A model generated the notes under the pieces. That model worked only from the letters and a program-made list of their open reading frames with translations. It made no database searches and had not been told where the DNA came from. Positions 44,141 to 55,196 of a DNA stretch of 64,000 bases are shown piece after piece. This DNA is from Pleurodeles waltl (Eukaryota; Chordata; Amphibia; Caudata; Salamandridae): contig NC_090440.1 in the NCBI RefSeq assembly GCF_031143425.1, forward strand, positions 1,269,001,123 to 1,269,065,122, given 5' to 3'. Position 1 is the stretch's first letter, and each line of letters begins with the position of its first letter. The position numbers were made by a program, and so were the translations under genes.

Positions 44141-44556
44141 GATTTGTAAAGAATCAGAAAGTAGATGTAACTCTTACATAAAGTGCAGTAAAATCAAAAA
44201 TAAGGGAAAAAATATTCTCTCACAGTTTCAGTTTCACATCCAGGAACCCTTCTCTTTGTCAAAATCGATTAGCAGCTTCTCACATCCAGTTTTCAATGCT
44301 CAAATCAGTTTATCAATGTCTCTCCCAGTTTATTTTTAACAGTCTCTTTAAGGTATTTCAGATTGGTTCAACAATTTAGCTTCTTGTTTCCCGTCAGGTT
44401 AAATCAAAGTACTGACTTGGAACCTCTCTATCAAAACAAAAGGACATAAACTCGGGTTGCCATTCATTTGTAGTTGCATATGCCCATTCAGGACTTGCAT
44501 AATGCTGACTTGCTATTATCTTTCTTTTCAACTTTTGATCACCACTTATTTCTCCT

Positions 44557-45113
44557 TCACTCCATTCTTTTGCTCGTAGTACTGACCTCTTCCTCTATTG
44601 TTTCATTTATGACCAATTCCTTTCTTTTCCCTACTTGCAGTTCAGGCCAACTGTCTCCTTTTCTAAATCCTTCTGTTAATATTCTTCTTGAGATTGGACT
44701 TTTCTCCTTTTCTTTCTCTATGGTGTTTTCTCTTGATGGACCTGCAAGGGGCTCAGGAGGAGTCGGATCACTTTGAATCTGATCCGTTTCAACTGTTTCC
44801 CCCTCTTGGTCTGGCACTTGCTCTGTTTGCTTTTCAACACTGTCTGCTTCTGGGAGAACCCCTTCTGTGCTAGGCTCTCCTGCTGTATCCGTTGACATTG
44901 ATTCTTCCGCACACTCCTGTAATTCTTCATCTTCATCTCTTACAGGGGTAATAGAACCACCTTCCACAAGCTCCTGTTCAATTTCAGGGTCTCTTGGTTC
45001 TTTTTCTGGTTCAGGTGCAGTAACTTGTTTCGCTGTTGTTGGTACTCTCAACAACACTTCTTCATGATCCTGTGGACATGCCACCTTCTTCGTGTGACTC
45101 TCATGTATCCATT
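44557..45113 (-). pseudogene. pol: ERV-2 acidic pol C-terminal extension
   Basis: This frame of about 175 codons is rich in Glu, Pro and Thr, carries PLAGPSREN and ends with a basic stretch (about 44557-45084). It corresponds to the acidic tail after the ERV-1 integrase, including the AGPS phrase. Just beyond 44557 the minus strand also has the KLKRK..SPEWAY..TNEWQPEF block seen between pol and env of ERV-1. Confidence 0.65.
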
Positions 45114-45884
45114 TCAGGAGTCATACACACTTTCACAGCTGTCGTAGTCGTTAGGACCACCTACAACGACAACGACCCAGTCTCCGACTCTCAGGTTGTG
45201 ACCTGGATCGTGGATGGGTGGCAGGGTGGTGGCCTGCACTTGCTGAGAGAAAGAGCAAACCACATCAGCCAGACCCTTGCAGTAGTCCAACACCATATCA
45301 TCTGTAATATTTACAAGTGCGTTGGCTGGAACTGCTGGTAATCTCATTGCTTTACCCATGAGAATCTCGTGGGGTGACACCCCTGTCTTCCTGTCAGGTG
45401 TATTTCTCATCAACACCAAAGGCAATGCATCTGCCCATTTCAGATTCGTAGCTTGCCATATCTTTGCAATTCTTGATTTCAAGGTACCATTCATCTGTTC
45501 CACTAGTCCTGATGCTTCAGGGCGGTAACTACAATGCAACTTCTGCTCAAAGTTTAGTGTTCCCCTATTTGATTCTAACGAGATCGGAAACCTGAAATGA
45601 GGTATCAACTCCCTACGCAATAACTTTGCTACTGTGAGACTGTCATTCCTTCTTGTGTGGTATGCTTCAATCCAGTGACTAAAGATACACACAATCACCA
45701 ACATGTACTTCAAACCTCCACACGCAGGCATCACAATGAAATCCAATTGAATTCTGCTGAATGGTCCTCCTGCTCTTCCAATGTGGCTCAAATTCACCAC
45801 TGTCCCTTTTCGCACGTTTAGCTGCTGAAAAATTACACAGTGATGTCATACTGCCTCTGCTGCCTGTCTAAGCTTAGGATTGAA
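45114..45884 (-). pseudogene. pol: ERV-2 integrase core and C-terminal domain
   Basis: Blocks shared with ERV-1 include VNLSHIGRAGGPFSR, IFSHWIEAYHTRRNDSLTVAKLL, SYRPEASGLVEQMNGTLKSR and NTPDRKTGVSPHEILMGKAMRL. A short deletion removes the segment between the second Asp region and YRPEA, and the GPY/F part is disrupted near 45170. At 45885 the L2 LINE cuts in, separating this from the integrase N-terminus at 51188. Confidence 0.8.
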
Positions 45885-48030
45885 GTGTCTCCTGACCTGT
45901 TTTGGCCAGGTAAAACGCTCCCCCTGCGCACAGCACCACCAAGCCGTGCCCGTGTCTCCCATTTCTGCCCTCACTGCTCCAAGGGATCGAGGCCTTCCTG
46001 GACCCGATCCGCCCTGGTGCCTGGTGAGCGCTAGTGCGCTTTTCAGCTTCTTTATCTCTCTGCCCATCTTTTCTTGCATTCCTCATTCTGGTTGTTTTCT
46101 GCGTTTCACTTTTCTGCCTTTTTCACTTTTTTTTATTCTTTGAACTGTTTCTGCTTTTTGAACTTTTACTGCTTTTCTCTTTTTCTGCCCCCCCTTTTGC
46201 TCCTTTTCCCGCTCCTTCTCCTCTCCCCCCTCCCCGCGCCCCCATTCGCCCGCGCCTCCCACCTCCCAGCTGCTCCTCCCCCTCCCTTCTTAATGGCGGT
46301 CGATGCGCGCTAAGGTAAGTGTCTCCTTACCTGTTTTGGCCAGGTAAAACGCTCCCGGGAGCACAGCACCACCAAGCCGTGCCCGTGTCTCCCCTCCCCG
46401 TCCTTGCTGTTCCAAGGGATCTAGGCCCTCCTGGACCCGATCTGCCTTGGTGCCTAGTGAGCTCTAGTGCGCTTTTCAGCTTCTTTATATCTCTGCCCAT
46501 CTTTTCTTGCATTCCTCGTTCTGGTTGTTTTCTGCATTTCACTTTTATGCCTTTTTCACTTTTTTTGCTTCTTTGAACTGTTTCTGCTTTTTGAACTTTT
46601 GCTGCTTTTCTCTTTTTCTGCCCCCCGTTTTGCCCCTTTTCCCGCTCTCTCTCCGCTCCCCCGCCCCCGCGCCTCATTCGCCCGCACCTCCCAGCTGCTC
46701 CCCCCTCCCTTCTTAATGGCGGTCGCTGCGTGTTAAGGTGAGTGTCTCCTGACCTGTTTTGGCCAGGTAAAACACTCCCCGCGCGCACAGCACCACCAAG
46801 CCATGCCCGTGTCTCTCCCTCCCTGCCCTCGCTGCTCCAAGGGATCAAAGCCCTCCTGGACCTGATCCGCCCTGGTGCCTGGTGAGCGCTAGTGCGTTTT
46901 TCAGTTCCTTCATCTCTCTGCCCATCTTTTCTTGCATTCCTCATTCTGGTTGTTTTCTGCATTTCACTTTAGTGCCTTTTTCACTTTTTTTGCTTCTTTG
47001 AACTGTTTCTGCTTTATGAACGTTTACTGCTTTTCTCTTTTTCTGCCCCCCCGCTTTGCTCCTTTTCCCGCTCTCTCTCCACTCTCCCCGCCCCCGCAGC
47101 CTCATTCGCCCGCGCCTCCCACCTCAGCGCTGCTCCTCCCCCCCTCCCTTCTTAATGGCGGTCGCTGCGCGCTAAGGTGAGTGTCTCCTGACCTGTTTTG
47201 GCCAGGTAAAACACTCCCCGTGCGCACAGCACCACCAAGCCGTGCCTGTGTCTCCTCCTCCCCGCCCTCACTGCTCCAAGGGATTGAGGCCCTCCTGGAT
47301 CCGATCCGCCCTGGTGCCTGGTGAGCGCTAGTGCGCTTTTCAGCTTCTTTATCTCTCTGCCCATCTTTTCTTGAATTCCTCGTTCTGGTTGTTTTCTGCA
47401 TTTCACTTTTCTGCCTTTTCACTTTTTTTGCTTCTTTGAACTGTTTCTGCTTTTTGAACTTTTACTGCTTTTCTCTTTTTCTGCCCCCGTTTTGCTCCTT
47501 TTCCCGCTCTCTCTCCGCTCCCCCGCCCCCGCGCCCCCATTCGCCCACACCTACCAGCTGCTCCCCCCTCCCTTCTTAATGGCGGTCGCTGCATGTTAAG
47601 GTGAGTGTCTCTTGACCTGTTTTGGCCAGGTAAAACACCCCTCGCACACACAGCACCACCAAGCCATGCCCGTGTCTCTCCCTCCCTGCCCTCACTGCTC
47701 CAAGGGATCAAGGCCCTCCTGGACCCGATCCACCCTGGTGCCTGGGGAGGGCTAGTGCGCTTTTCAGCTTCTTCATCTCTCTGCCCATCTTTTCTTGTTT
47801 TCCTCATTCTGGTTGTTTTTTGCATTTCACTTTACTGCCTTTTTCACTTTTTTTGCTTCTTTGAACTGTTTCTGCTTTTTGAACTCTTACTGCTTTTCTC
47901 TTTTTCTGCCCCCCCGTTTTGCTCCTTTTCCCGCTCTCTCTCCGCTCCCCCCAACCCCCGCATCCCCATTCGCCCACGCCTCCTGCCTCCCAGCTGCTCC
48001 TCCCTCTCCCCTCCCTTCTTAATGGCGGTC
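45885..48030 (+). repeat. Five tandem ~430-bp monomers forming the L2 5' region
   Basis: Units start GTGTCTC(C/T)TGACC-like at 45885, 46319, 46742, 47181 and 47605. The spacings are 434, 423, 439 and 424 bp, with about 415 bp to the body. Each has a TTTTGGCCAGGTAAAAC block, a T-rich middle (TTTTTGCTTCTTTGAACTG), a CCCCGC-rich stretch and ends TTCTTAATGGCGGTCG. Long units (1, 3) end CGCGCTAAGG and short ones (2, 4) end TGTTAAGG, an alternating A-B pattern. By analogy with mouse L1 monomers these may be promoter units. Phe/Pro-rich open frames in every monomer follow from composition. Confidence 0.85.
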
Positions 48031-48890
48031 GCTGCACAACTGCGCAGTGCGCACGTGCGCGCAGTGGGCACGCCGCTGGCACGCCAGAGGCAAGCCCGTC
48101 TGCGCCCGTCCACGTCTGGACCGCGCCCAGCACCAGAACCCCTGGACTCCACATCACCACACCTCCAGCCTCTGCTACGACGCCAGCACCCTCCTCGCAC
48201 TCAACACCGGTCGAGACACCACCTGCTTCCAGGCCATTCCGAAACGCACACACGGACCCTTCTCCTGCCGCAACTGCAGCTTCACCTGCGTCAGAGCCCA
48301 TAAACCTTCCAGGACCAAGACCAACCACCTCCGCTGCATACTCCTCAACACTCGCTCCGCACATAAGCACGTCATCGAGCTCTGGTACCTGCTCGACTCC
48401 ACCGCCCCGACGTTGCCTTCCTGACCGAAACCTGGTGGAACGACTCTTCAGCGCCTGACATCGCCATAGCCATCCCGGACGGGTACAAGATCTCCCACAG
48501 AGACCGCATCAACAGAATCGGAGGAGGCGTAGCCATCGTCCACAAGGCCACCCTCGAAGTCCACACCCACCTGGACGACTCCTTCAACTCTGCCGAACTC
48601 CTTCACTTTCAAATCCACACCAACCCCAACACCATCCTCAGAGGAACGCTCACCTACAGACCTCCTGGGCCCAGGGCACTGTTCAGCAACGCCATCGCCG
48701 ACCTTGCCAGCACCCACGCACTCGCCTCCACGGACTACATCCTCCTGGGGGACCTGAACTTCCACCTCGAAAACAATAGCGGCATCAACTCCACCACCCT
48801 GATCGACAACCTTGCCAACCTCGGCCTCAGACAGCTTGTCAAGGCACCCACGTCGCCGGTTACACTCTAGACCCCATCTTCTCCACAAGG
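48031..48890 (+). pseudogene. L2 endonuclease region with frameshift
   Basis: A first frame (48047-48424) ends in LRCILLNTRSAHKHVIELWYLL, the entry of the CR1/L2 endonuclease. A one-base shift near 48405-48415 moves the continuation, LTETWW (with catalytic Glu) and later GGGVAIVHK, to another frame. GDLNFHLE appears near 48745 and the region ends around KAPT at 48850. It would nick target DNA during retrotransposition. Confidence 0.8.
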
Positions 48891-49589
48891 GACCACGTCA
48901 CCTTCAATCGCACCACCGAACTCTACTGGACCGATCACCACTGCATCCACTCCACCTTCAAGAAACAAACCAAACACCACCACACCGAGCAACCACCCCG
49001 TCAACGCTGGAGCAAAGTCACCGAAGATCAGTTGACCAATGCCCTATCCAAGAAACCGCCCACCGGCCCCACCGACCCTGACATCGCCGCCCACAACCTC
49101 AGGCTATGGATCGACAACTGCGCCAACCACCTCGCACCACTCAAAAAACCCTCCAACAACCAAACCAAAAAAAAGCCACCTGGTTCACCAACGACCTCCA
49201 AGCCTCCAAAAGCAAATGCCTAAAACTCAAGAAGAAATGGCTCCACGAACGCACACCCGACAGCCACACAGCACTCAAGGACACCACACGCAGTCATCAC
49301 CAACTCCTCAGGCTAGCAAAGAGATCCTCCTTCAAAACTCACCTGGAAAACAACGCTCACAACTGCAAAGAACTCTTCAACATCGTGAAGGAGCTTTCCA
49401 ACCACAGCGTCACACGTCAACAACACCCCCCCTCCCAAGAACTGTGAGACGCCCTAGCCACTGCTTTCCACCGAAAGATCGCTGACATCCACAACAGCTT
49501 CAACACCCCTACTACCTCAAACACACCAGTCTCCCCCTCCACGAACCCCACCCGCAGCAAGCATCAACGATGACAAAACTTGCAAGACC
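48891..49589 (+). pseudogene. L2 linker between endonuclease and RT
   Basis: Frames around WTDHHCIHSTFKK, NLRLWIDNCANHLAPLKK and FNIVKELSNHS follow the linker order of the minus-strand L2 copy. Several shifts are present. No catalytic motif is expected here. Confidence 0.65.
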
Positions 49590-50453
49590 ATGAATTCCAT
49601 CCACTCCGGATCACCATCAGACCCGTGCCCACACCACATATACAATAAAGCAGACACAGCCATCGCACCACACCAACAGAAGGTCATCAACATCTCCTTC
49701 GAAACAGCAAGATTCCCGGAGAGCTGGAAACATGCCGAAATCAATGCTCTACTAAAAAAAACAAAGGCGGACCCCATAAACCTTCAGAATTTCCAGCCTA
49801 TCTCCCTGCTCCCATTCCCAGCGAAGGTCATCGAGAAAATTGTCAACACACAACTTACCCGATACCTCGAAGACAACAATATTCTCGACCCCTCCCAGTC
49901 CGGATTCAGACAGAACCACAGCACCGAGACCGCTCTCCTCGCTGCCACAGACGACTTCAGAAGCCAACTCAACAATGGAGAAACATCAGCCCTTATCTTC
50001 CTAGACCTGTCATCCGCCTTCGACACAGTCTGCCACCACACTCTGAAAACCTGCTTCCACGAAGCAGGGATCCAAGAGAAAGCCATCGACTTGACCACAT
50101 CCTTCCTCTCCGTCAGAACCCAGAGATTCTGCCTCCCCCTTTCCAATCCGAAGCCACCAAAATCATCTGCGGCGTACCCCACGGCTCATCCCTCAGCCCG
50201 ACGCTGTTCAACATCTACATGGCCCCCCCTCGCACAAGTGGCCCGCCAACACAACCTCAACATCATCTCCTACGCTGACGACACCCAACTCATCCTCTCC
50301 CTCATCAAGGACCCACACACCACCAAAACCAACCTCCACGAGGGCATGAAGGCCGTCGCCGACTGGATGAGAGGCAGCCGGTTGAAACTGAACTCGGACA
50401 AAACAGAGGTCCTCATCCTTGGGCCCACCCCCTCCGCCTGGGACGACTCGTAG
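49590..50453 (+). pseudogene. L2 reverse transcriptase
   Basis: A 287-codon frame contains SPISLLPFPAKVIEKIV-like entry text, SQSGFRQNHSTETALLAATD, the first catalytic Asp in LIFLDLSSAFDTV, and an intact YADDTQLILSL. The thumb entry LKLNSDKTEVLILG follows. A shift inside RT scrambles the stretch between the FLSVRTQRF and SYADD blocks. The frame stops at 50453. Confidence 0.85.
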
Positions 50454-51101
50454 TGGCCTGCCTCGCTGGGTACCCCTCCAACACCAAATGACCACGCACA
50501 CAACCTTGGCTTCACCCTCGACTCATCCCTCTCCATGTCAAAGCAGGTCAACGCCATCTCCTACTCCTGCTACAACACCCTCCGCATGCTTCGCAAAATC
50601 TACAAATGGATCCCAACCGAAACAAGAAAAACAGTAACTCAGGCCCTCGTCAGCAGCAGGCTCGACTATGGCAACGTACTCTACAATGGCATCCCGTCCA
50701 AACACCTACAACGTCTCCAACGCATCCAAAACGCCTCCCCCGACTCATCCTCAACATTCCCCGCCGCAGCCACATCACCCCCCACCTGAGAGACCTGCAC
50801 TGGCTCCCCGTCGACAAGAGGATCACCTTCAAACTCCGCACCCACGCACACAAAGCACTCCACAACACCGGACCAGCCTACTTTAACAACAGACTCAGCT
50901 TCTACACCCCCACCCGACAATTCCGCTCTTCCAAGCTCGCCCTCACCTCCATCCCCCGCATCTGACGCAAATCCTCCGGTGTCAGATCTTTTTCCTACCG
51001 TGCCGCCAAGACCTGGAATACCCTCCCGTCTGACCTAAGACAGATCCAGGACCTGCTCACCTGCAGAAGACACCTCATGACCTGGCTCTTCAAGCAGTAG
51101 C
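50454..51101 (+). pseudogene. L2 C-terminal domain
   Basis: Blocks KTVTQALVSSRLDYGNVLYN, then after a shift near 50745 LRDLHWLPVDKRITFKLRTH and AAKTWNTLPSDLR, end in a stop near 51099. The same blocks occur on the minus strand at 10270-10800. Confidence 0.85.
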
Positions 51102-51187
51102 AGCAGCTCCCCCCTTTTTTTCCCCAGCTCCTTGTGATCCTCACGGGTATATAATGCGCTTTATAAATGTATAGATAGATTGATTGA

Positions 51188-51470
51188 TGGAACCAGTCGA
51201 TCTTGAACAAACGAACCATGGCATCCCTCCCAGTGTGTGCCTGGCCATGGTAGTAGTGGGCCATTTGTGACAAAAAACTATTGGGCAGGACCATCTGACC
51301 CTCCTCAGAAACCCAGTCTCATCAGGACGTTGGACACATTTTAATTTGGACCAGAGACGTTTCTCTTCTTTGTCAACATTATTTTGCAATGTATTTAACT
51401 CTTCCAATGTATCAATCACTTTCATTGTAAAACTTGTACATGTTTTGTCTTCTTCTTCCATCAGTTTTCA
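51188..51470 (-). pseudogene. pol: ERV-2 integrase N-terminal part
   Basis: The minus strand reads FLSQMAHYYHGQAHTGRDAM, the HxxxH part of the integrase zinc-binding domain, just before the L2 insertion point. It continues at 45884. A frame break separates it from RNase H upstream. Confidence 0.75.
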
Positions 51471-52138
51471 TTTATCTTTGAATGATATACAGTTCAATGT
51501 GCAAAACCTTGCGACTTGATCCACATATCCATTTCCTAGTGAGATGTAATCTTGTGTCTTTTAATGGGCACTGCATTTCACCACAGCAATTTCTCCAGGT
51601 AACTGTATTGCATACAGCAACTCCATTATTCTGTTGCCATTTCTTACTGGTGACCAAGTAGAGGTCAGGAAACCTCTTTGCGAACACAATTGGCCAAAAT
51701 CATGGAAAATTCCATATCCATATTGGCTATCTGTGTAGATGGTAACTCTCAATCTTGCAGATACATGGCACGCTCTAGGAAGAGCTACCAATTCAGCTAC
51801 TTGTGCAGAATATGCACCTCGAAGCCTAGAAGCTTCTAAAGTACCTGTAATCGTGCACCCAGCATATCCTGCTTTTAGTGTTCCTATACCATCTCTGAGA
51901 CATGAACCATCAACAAAGACCATTTGGTCATTTTCTTCCAATCGTGTATCCAATCGTGTATCTCTGATATCCGGTCTGGGTTTCGTGCACAATTCAGTCA
52001 CCTGAAGGCAATCATGCTCAATGTCTTCCTCCTTTACAATTTCAACAGTATCACTTGGAAACAATGTTGCAGGGTTCCGCACTGTACATCTTTTCAGTGT
52101 TACATTTGGAGCACCTTGAATACTCGTCTCGTAGCTTG
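51471..52138 (-). pseudogene. pol: ERV-2 RNase H
   Basis: A frame at 51561-52082 carries FVDGSCLRD, AQVAELVALPRACH, TIYTDSQYG and VAVVKCSAH, the catalytic blocks of retroviral RNase H, in better order than in ERV-1. The upstream tether HDCLQVTELCTK matches ERV-1. Confidence 0.85.
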
Positions 52139-53497
52139 TCAGTCTGGCACCGTCAAATACTGCTTTTTCGTCATTGTCAGTAAGATCTCAACAGAGTGAG
52201 GTACCATTACCGTCAAAGGGTATCCCATCACCACTCCCTCACACTGTGACAGGCTTTGACCAACTGCTGCAACTGCACACAAACAACCTGGTAAAACTGC
52301 TGTGACTGAGTCCCAGATAGCTGAAATATAGGCTACTGAGGGATAAGCACCTCCATGGACCTGTGTCAAGACAGACAAAGAACAAGCATCATGTTCATGA
52401 CAAAACAATATGAATGGCTTTGTGTAATCAGGCATTCCCAATGCTGAAGCCCTGCACAAACTCTCTCTCAACTCAGTGAATGCCTTCATCTGATCTAATG
52501 TAATGGGGTCTGCAACCTCCTTATGTGTCAGCTGCTGCAATGGCTTGGCAATCTCAGCAAAATTTGAAATCCACTGACAACAATAACCTACCATTCCCAG
52601 AAACATTCTGATATCTCTCTGTGAAGTCAGGGGAAGTCTCTGCAGTATCATTGTAATCCTCTCTCTGGAAATTCTCCTTGACCCTTTCTCAATTTGGTGT
52701 CCCAGATATTTCACTGACTTCTGACAGTACTGCAACTGCAAAGGTGACACGTTATGTCTGAACTTACCCAAATGATTCAACAGTGCAATCGAGTCATATT
52801 TACACTCGTCCGTTGTTTCGGATACAATCAGTAAGTCATCAATGTACTGCACCAGAGTCGATTGATACAGTAGTTCCAATGACTCCAGATTATTTTTCAA
52901 AATCTGATTGAATGGAGACGGAAACGCCGTGTACCCTTGAGGATGCCTGCACCAGCTGTAGACTCTGTCTAGGAATTTGAAACTAAAAAGAAACTGACTA
53001 TCCTCATAGAGAGGCACAGAAAAGAAAGCTTGTGACAAATCAACCACTATGAACCACTCTGCATCGCATGGAATCTAAAACAATATCACTGCTGGGTTCG
53101 ACACTACAGGACGACACTTGACCACCAGGTCATTCACTTTTCACAAATCTTGCACAATGCGTACTTACCCACCAGGCTTTTTCAGGGCCATTATCAGTGA
53201 ATTACATGGACTGCTCAACACTTCCTTCAAAACTCCTTGTTTCAGAAAATCTCCAAATATCTGCACCACTTTCATCAGAACATCCTGTGCCATGTTATAC
53301 TGTGGAAGCTGCAGAAACACTGCATTTGGCTTCAAAGTGATCTTAATCGGCTCCACTCCCTTTATCAAGCCCACTTCTTTACCCGTCAGGTCCCACACAT
53401 TTTTCTGTACTGTTCCCTACAAGTCTGCATGCAATTCTTTCACAATAAACATTGGGAAAAACTCAATCAATGGGTACTTCTCATTAATGGCTTCGGT
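52139..53497 (-). pseudogene. pol: ERV-2 reverse transcriptase
   Basis: The main frame (52139-53047) has MVDLSQAFFSVPL, YIDDLL, QRDIRMFLGMVGYCC and LPGCLCAVAAVGQS. A further piece (53165-53398) gives the RT N-terminus (MAQDVLMKVVQIFGDFLKQG, LSSPCNSLI). Stops between 53048 and 53165 disrupt the fingers. It preserves the uninterrupted site of the MITE found in ERV-1 RT. Confidence 0.85.
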
Positions 53498-53940
53498 CTA
53501 AGTTTCAGGAGTTTGTTCTTCGTCATCATCACTATTCGTCTGAACCTCTCTTCCATTAGTTGAACAACTAATGGAACATCTGGCCTTGCACAACAAGTTC
53601 CTTCCCAGTAGAGATACTGGACTTGGATCACAGACTACAAACTTATGCAGTCCCTGGAAGTTGACAATCTCAACTTGTACTGGATATCTGATCAGATTTA
53701 TCAACTGTCTATACGCTACCCCTACGACCTGCACTGGTCTGCCTGAAAGAAGTAAGTTTGGCACTTCTGCACTTCTCACTGTAGAGCATGTAGCTCCTGT
53801 GTCAACTAAGAATGGGACCCTGTGACCCATCACCTTTCCTTTCATGAATGGTCCTCTCTGATCTACCTCTAGTGATTCTGAAAGCATGCATGGCACCTCA
53901 TCCGAACTCTTACACATTCTATTGTCATTTATTTAATTCT
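53498..53940 (-). pseudogene. pro: ERV-2 protease
   Basis: The frame includes LVDTGATCSTV, the aspartic protease active site, and SLLGRNLL at the second conserved block. The downstream acidic linker is shortened by a stop near 53498. The upstream junction has a stop near 53933. Confidence 0.85.
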
Positions 53941-54020
53941 TGCTATGTAATGGGAATTGGTGCACTGTGTCACTGCTTCTGTCTTGCCTCTGACCTGTGA
54001 CCTGCTGAGTAAGCATCATC

Positions 54021-54789
54021 GGGAAAGATCCTTTTTTACAGCTTTTTTTTTCGAAAGTCGTGGTTAACGAAAGCGCAACAACGCTTTTTTTAACCACGAC
54101 TCCGTTTTTTTGTGCCTTAACTACGTATGTTCTGAACAACGAACATGCGTGGTTAAGGTACAAAGAAGGGACTTGGCGAAGGTAAGTGGTGGGTTTAGGT
54201 TTTGGGGAGTGGGTGGGGGGTCAGGGGGTTTTAGGTTTTAGGGTGGGGTTGGGGGGTGGGGTGTTTTTGGTTTTGGGGAGTGGGTGGGGGGTCAGGGGGT
54301 TTTAGGTTTTAGGGTGGGGTTGGGGGGGTGGGGCGTTTTTGGTTTTGGGGAGTGGGTGGGGGTCAAGGGGTTTTAGGTTTTAGGGTGGGGTTGGGGGGGT
54401 GGGGCGTTTTTGGTTTTGGGGAGTGGGTGGGGGGTCAGGGGGTTTTAGGTTTTAGGGTGGGGTTGGTGGGTGGGGCGTTTTTGGTTTTGGGGAGTGGGTG
54501 GGGGTCAGGGGGTTTTAGGTTTTAGGATGGGGTTGGGGCGTTTTTGGTTTTGGGGAGTGGGAGGGGGGCCAGGGGGTTTTAGGTTTTGGGGTGGGGTTGG
54601 GGGGGTGGCGTGAGGGATGTAAGGTGAATGGTGCCTATTGCTAATGATTTTATCAGGAGTGCCTTTACAACGAAATATCGTTGTTAAGGCATTCGTGGTA
54701 AAATCATTAGTAGTAGCAACGAGGTCGGTGTTCCGACCTCGTTGTTAAGGCAGTAGTTGTTTTTGAAGTCGTGGTTTCGTCATACAATC
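54021..54789. mobile_element. Insertion with hairpins and G-rich minisatellite, 9-bp direct repeat
   Basis: A 769-bp block absent from ERV-1 splits the nucleocapsid-protease spacer. AGCATCATC lies on both sides (54012-54020, 54790-54798). The flanks hold strong hairpins: AGTCGTGGTTAA with its complement (54055-54102), and others around AACGAGGTCGG...CCGACCTCGTT. A 73-bp minisatellite fills the centre. I see no clear terminal inverted repeat, so the class is open; 8-9-bp duplications would suit hAT- or Mutator-like elements. Confidence 0.6.
54190..54608 (+). repeat. G-rich minisatellite, about six 62-73-bp units
   Basis: Units begin at about 54190, 54262, 54335, 54408, 54477 and 54539. Each contains TTTTGGGGAGTGGGTGGGG, GGGGGTTTTAGGTTTTAGGG and, in most, a TGGGG-rich spacer; the last two are shortened. 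The plus strand is almost free of C and has many G-runs of three or more, so G-quadruplexes are likely. Confidence 0.9.
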
Positions 54790-54798
54790 AGCATCATC

Positions 54799-55196
54799 TG
54801 TTGCTGTTCCATCAGGGTTTGAGGTATCTGCATTTGCTGTCTAGGTACCATAGGAACCTGCTGCTGCATTGGTTGCAACTGTGTCATTTGTGCATGTGGC
54901 ATTTGCATCTGCTGCATGGGTTCAAAATTCTGCACTTGATTCATGTTATTCTGAAAATTCAGATTAAGTCCTCTCCTTCTAGGGACTTTTACAGTTTGAA
55001 ATGTATTGACATTACCACTTTGCTGAACAACACCATCCTGCACTATCAATGGACACTCCTGCTTCCAATGTCCCACGTTTCCACTAAGATGACACAACAA
55101 CATCTTTTTGATCCCTTGCACATCATTCTGGACCACTATAGTACTCAAATCCGGACCACGATTCATTTTGGCTGCACGACCCCACTTTTCACCTAA
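54799..55196 (-). pseudogene. gag: ERV-2 nucleocapsid with degraded zinc knuckle
   Basis: The knuckle reads CHLSGNVGHWKQEC, so the second Cys of CCHC is Ser. A Gln/Met/Pro-rich spacer like that of ERV-1 follows. The frame upstream contains a stop and a shift before the Gln-rich end of capsid near 55230. Confidence 0.8.

Larger units (their letters stand above)
45885..51187 (+). mobile_element. Near full-length L2 LINE inserted in ERV-2 integrase
   Basis: A plus-strand LINE opposite to its host ERV: five tandem 5' monomers (45885-48030), endonuclease, RT, C-terminal block ending LFKQ-stop at about 51100, and a 3' end GCGCTTTATAAATG followed by GATTGATTGA. Protein phrases match L2/CR1-group LINEs. 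The ERV flanks (GATTGAAG left, TTGATGGAACC right) continue each other in ERV-1 without a gap. The terminal TTGA repeat hides any target duplication. Several frameshifts inactivate it, but less severely than the minus-strand copy at 10258-13455. Confidence 0.9.

Noticed and set aside
45885..48030. Regular repeats resembling a CRISPR array or a repeated membrane protein gene
   Set aside because: Units are about 430 bp with no short repeat-spacer design, and the Phe/Pro-rich frames shift between units. The context is the 5' region of a LINE in a eukaryotic genome.
48372..50560. Minus-strand frames opposite the full L2 copy
   Set aside because: They are antisense shadows of L2 endonuclease and RT.
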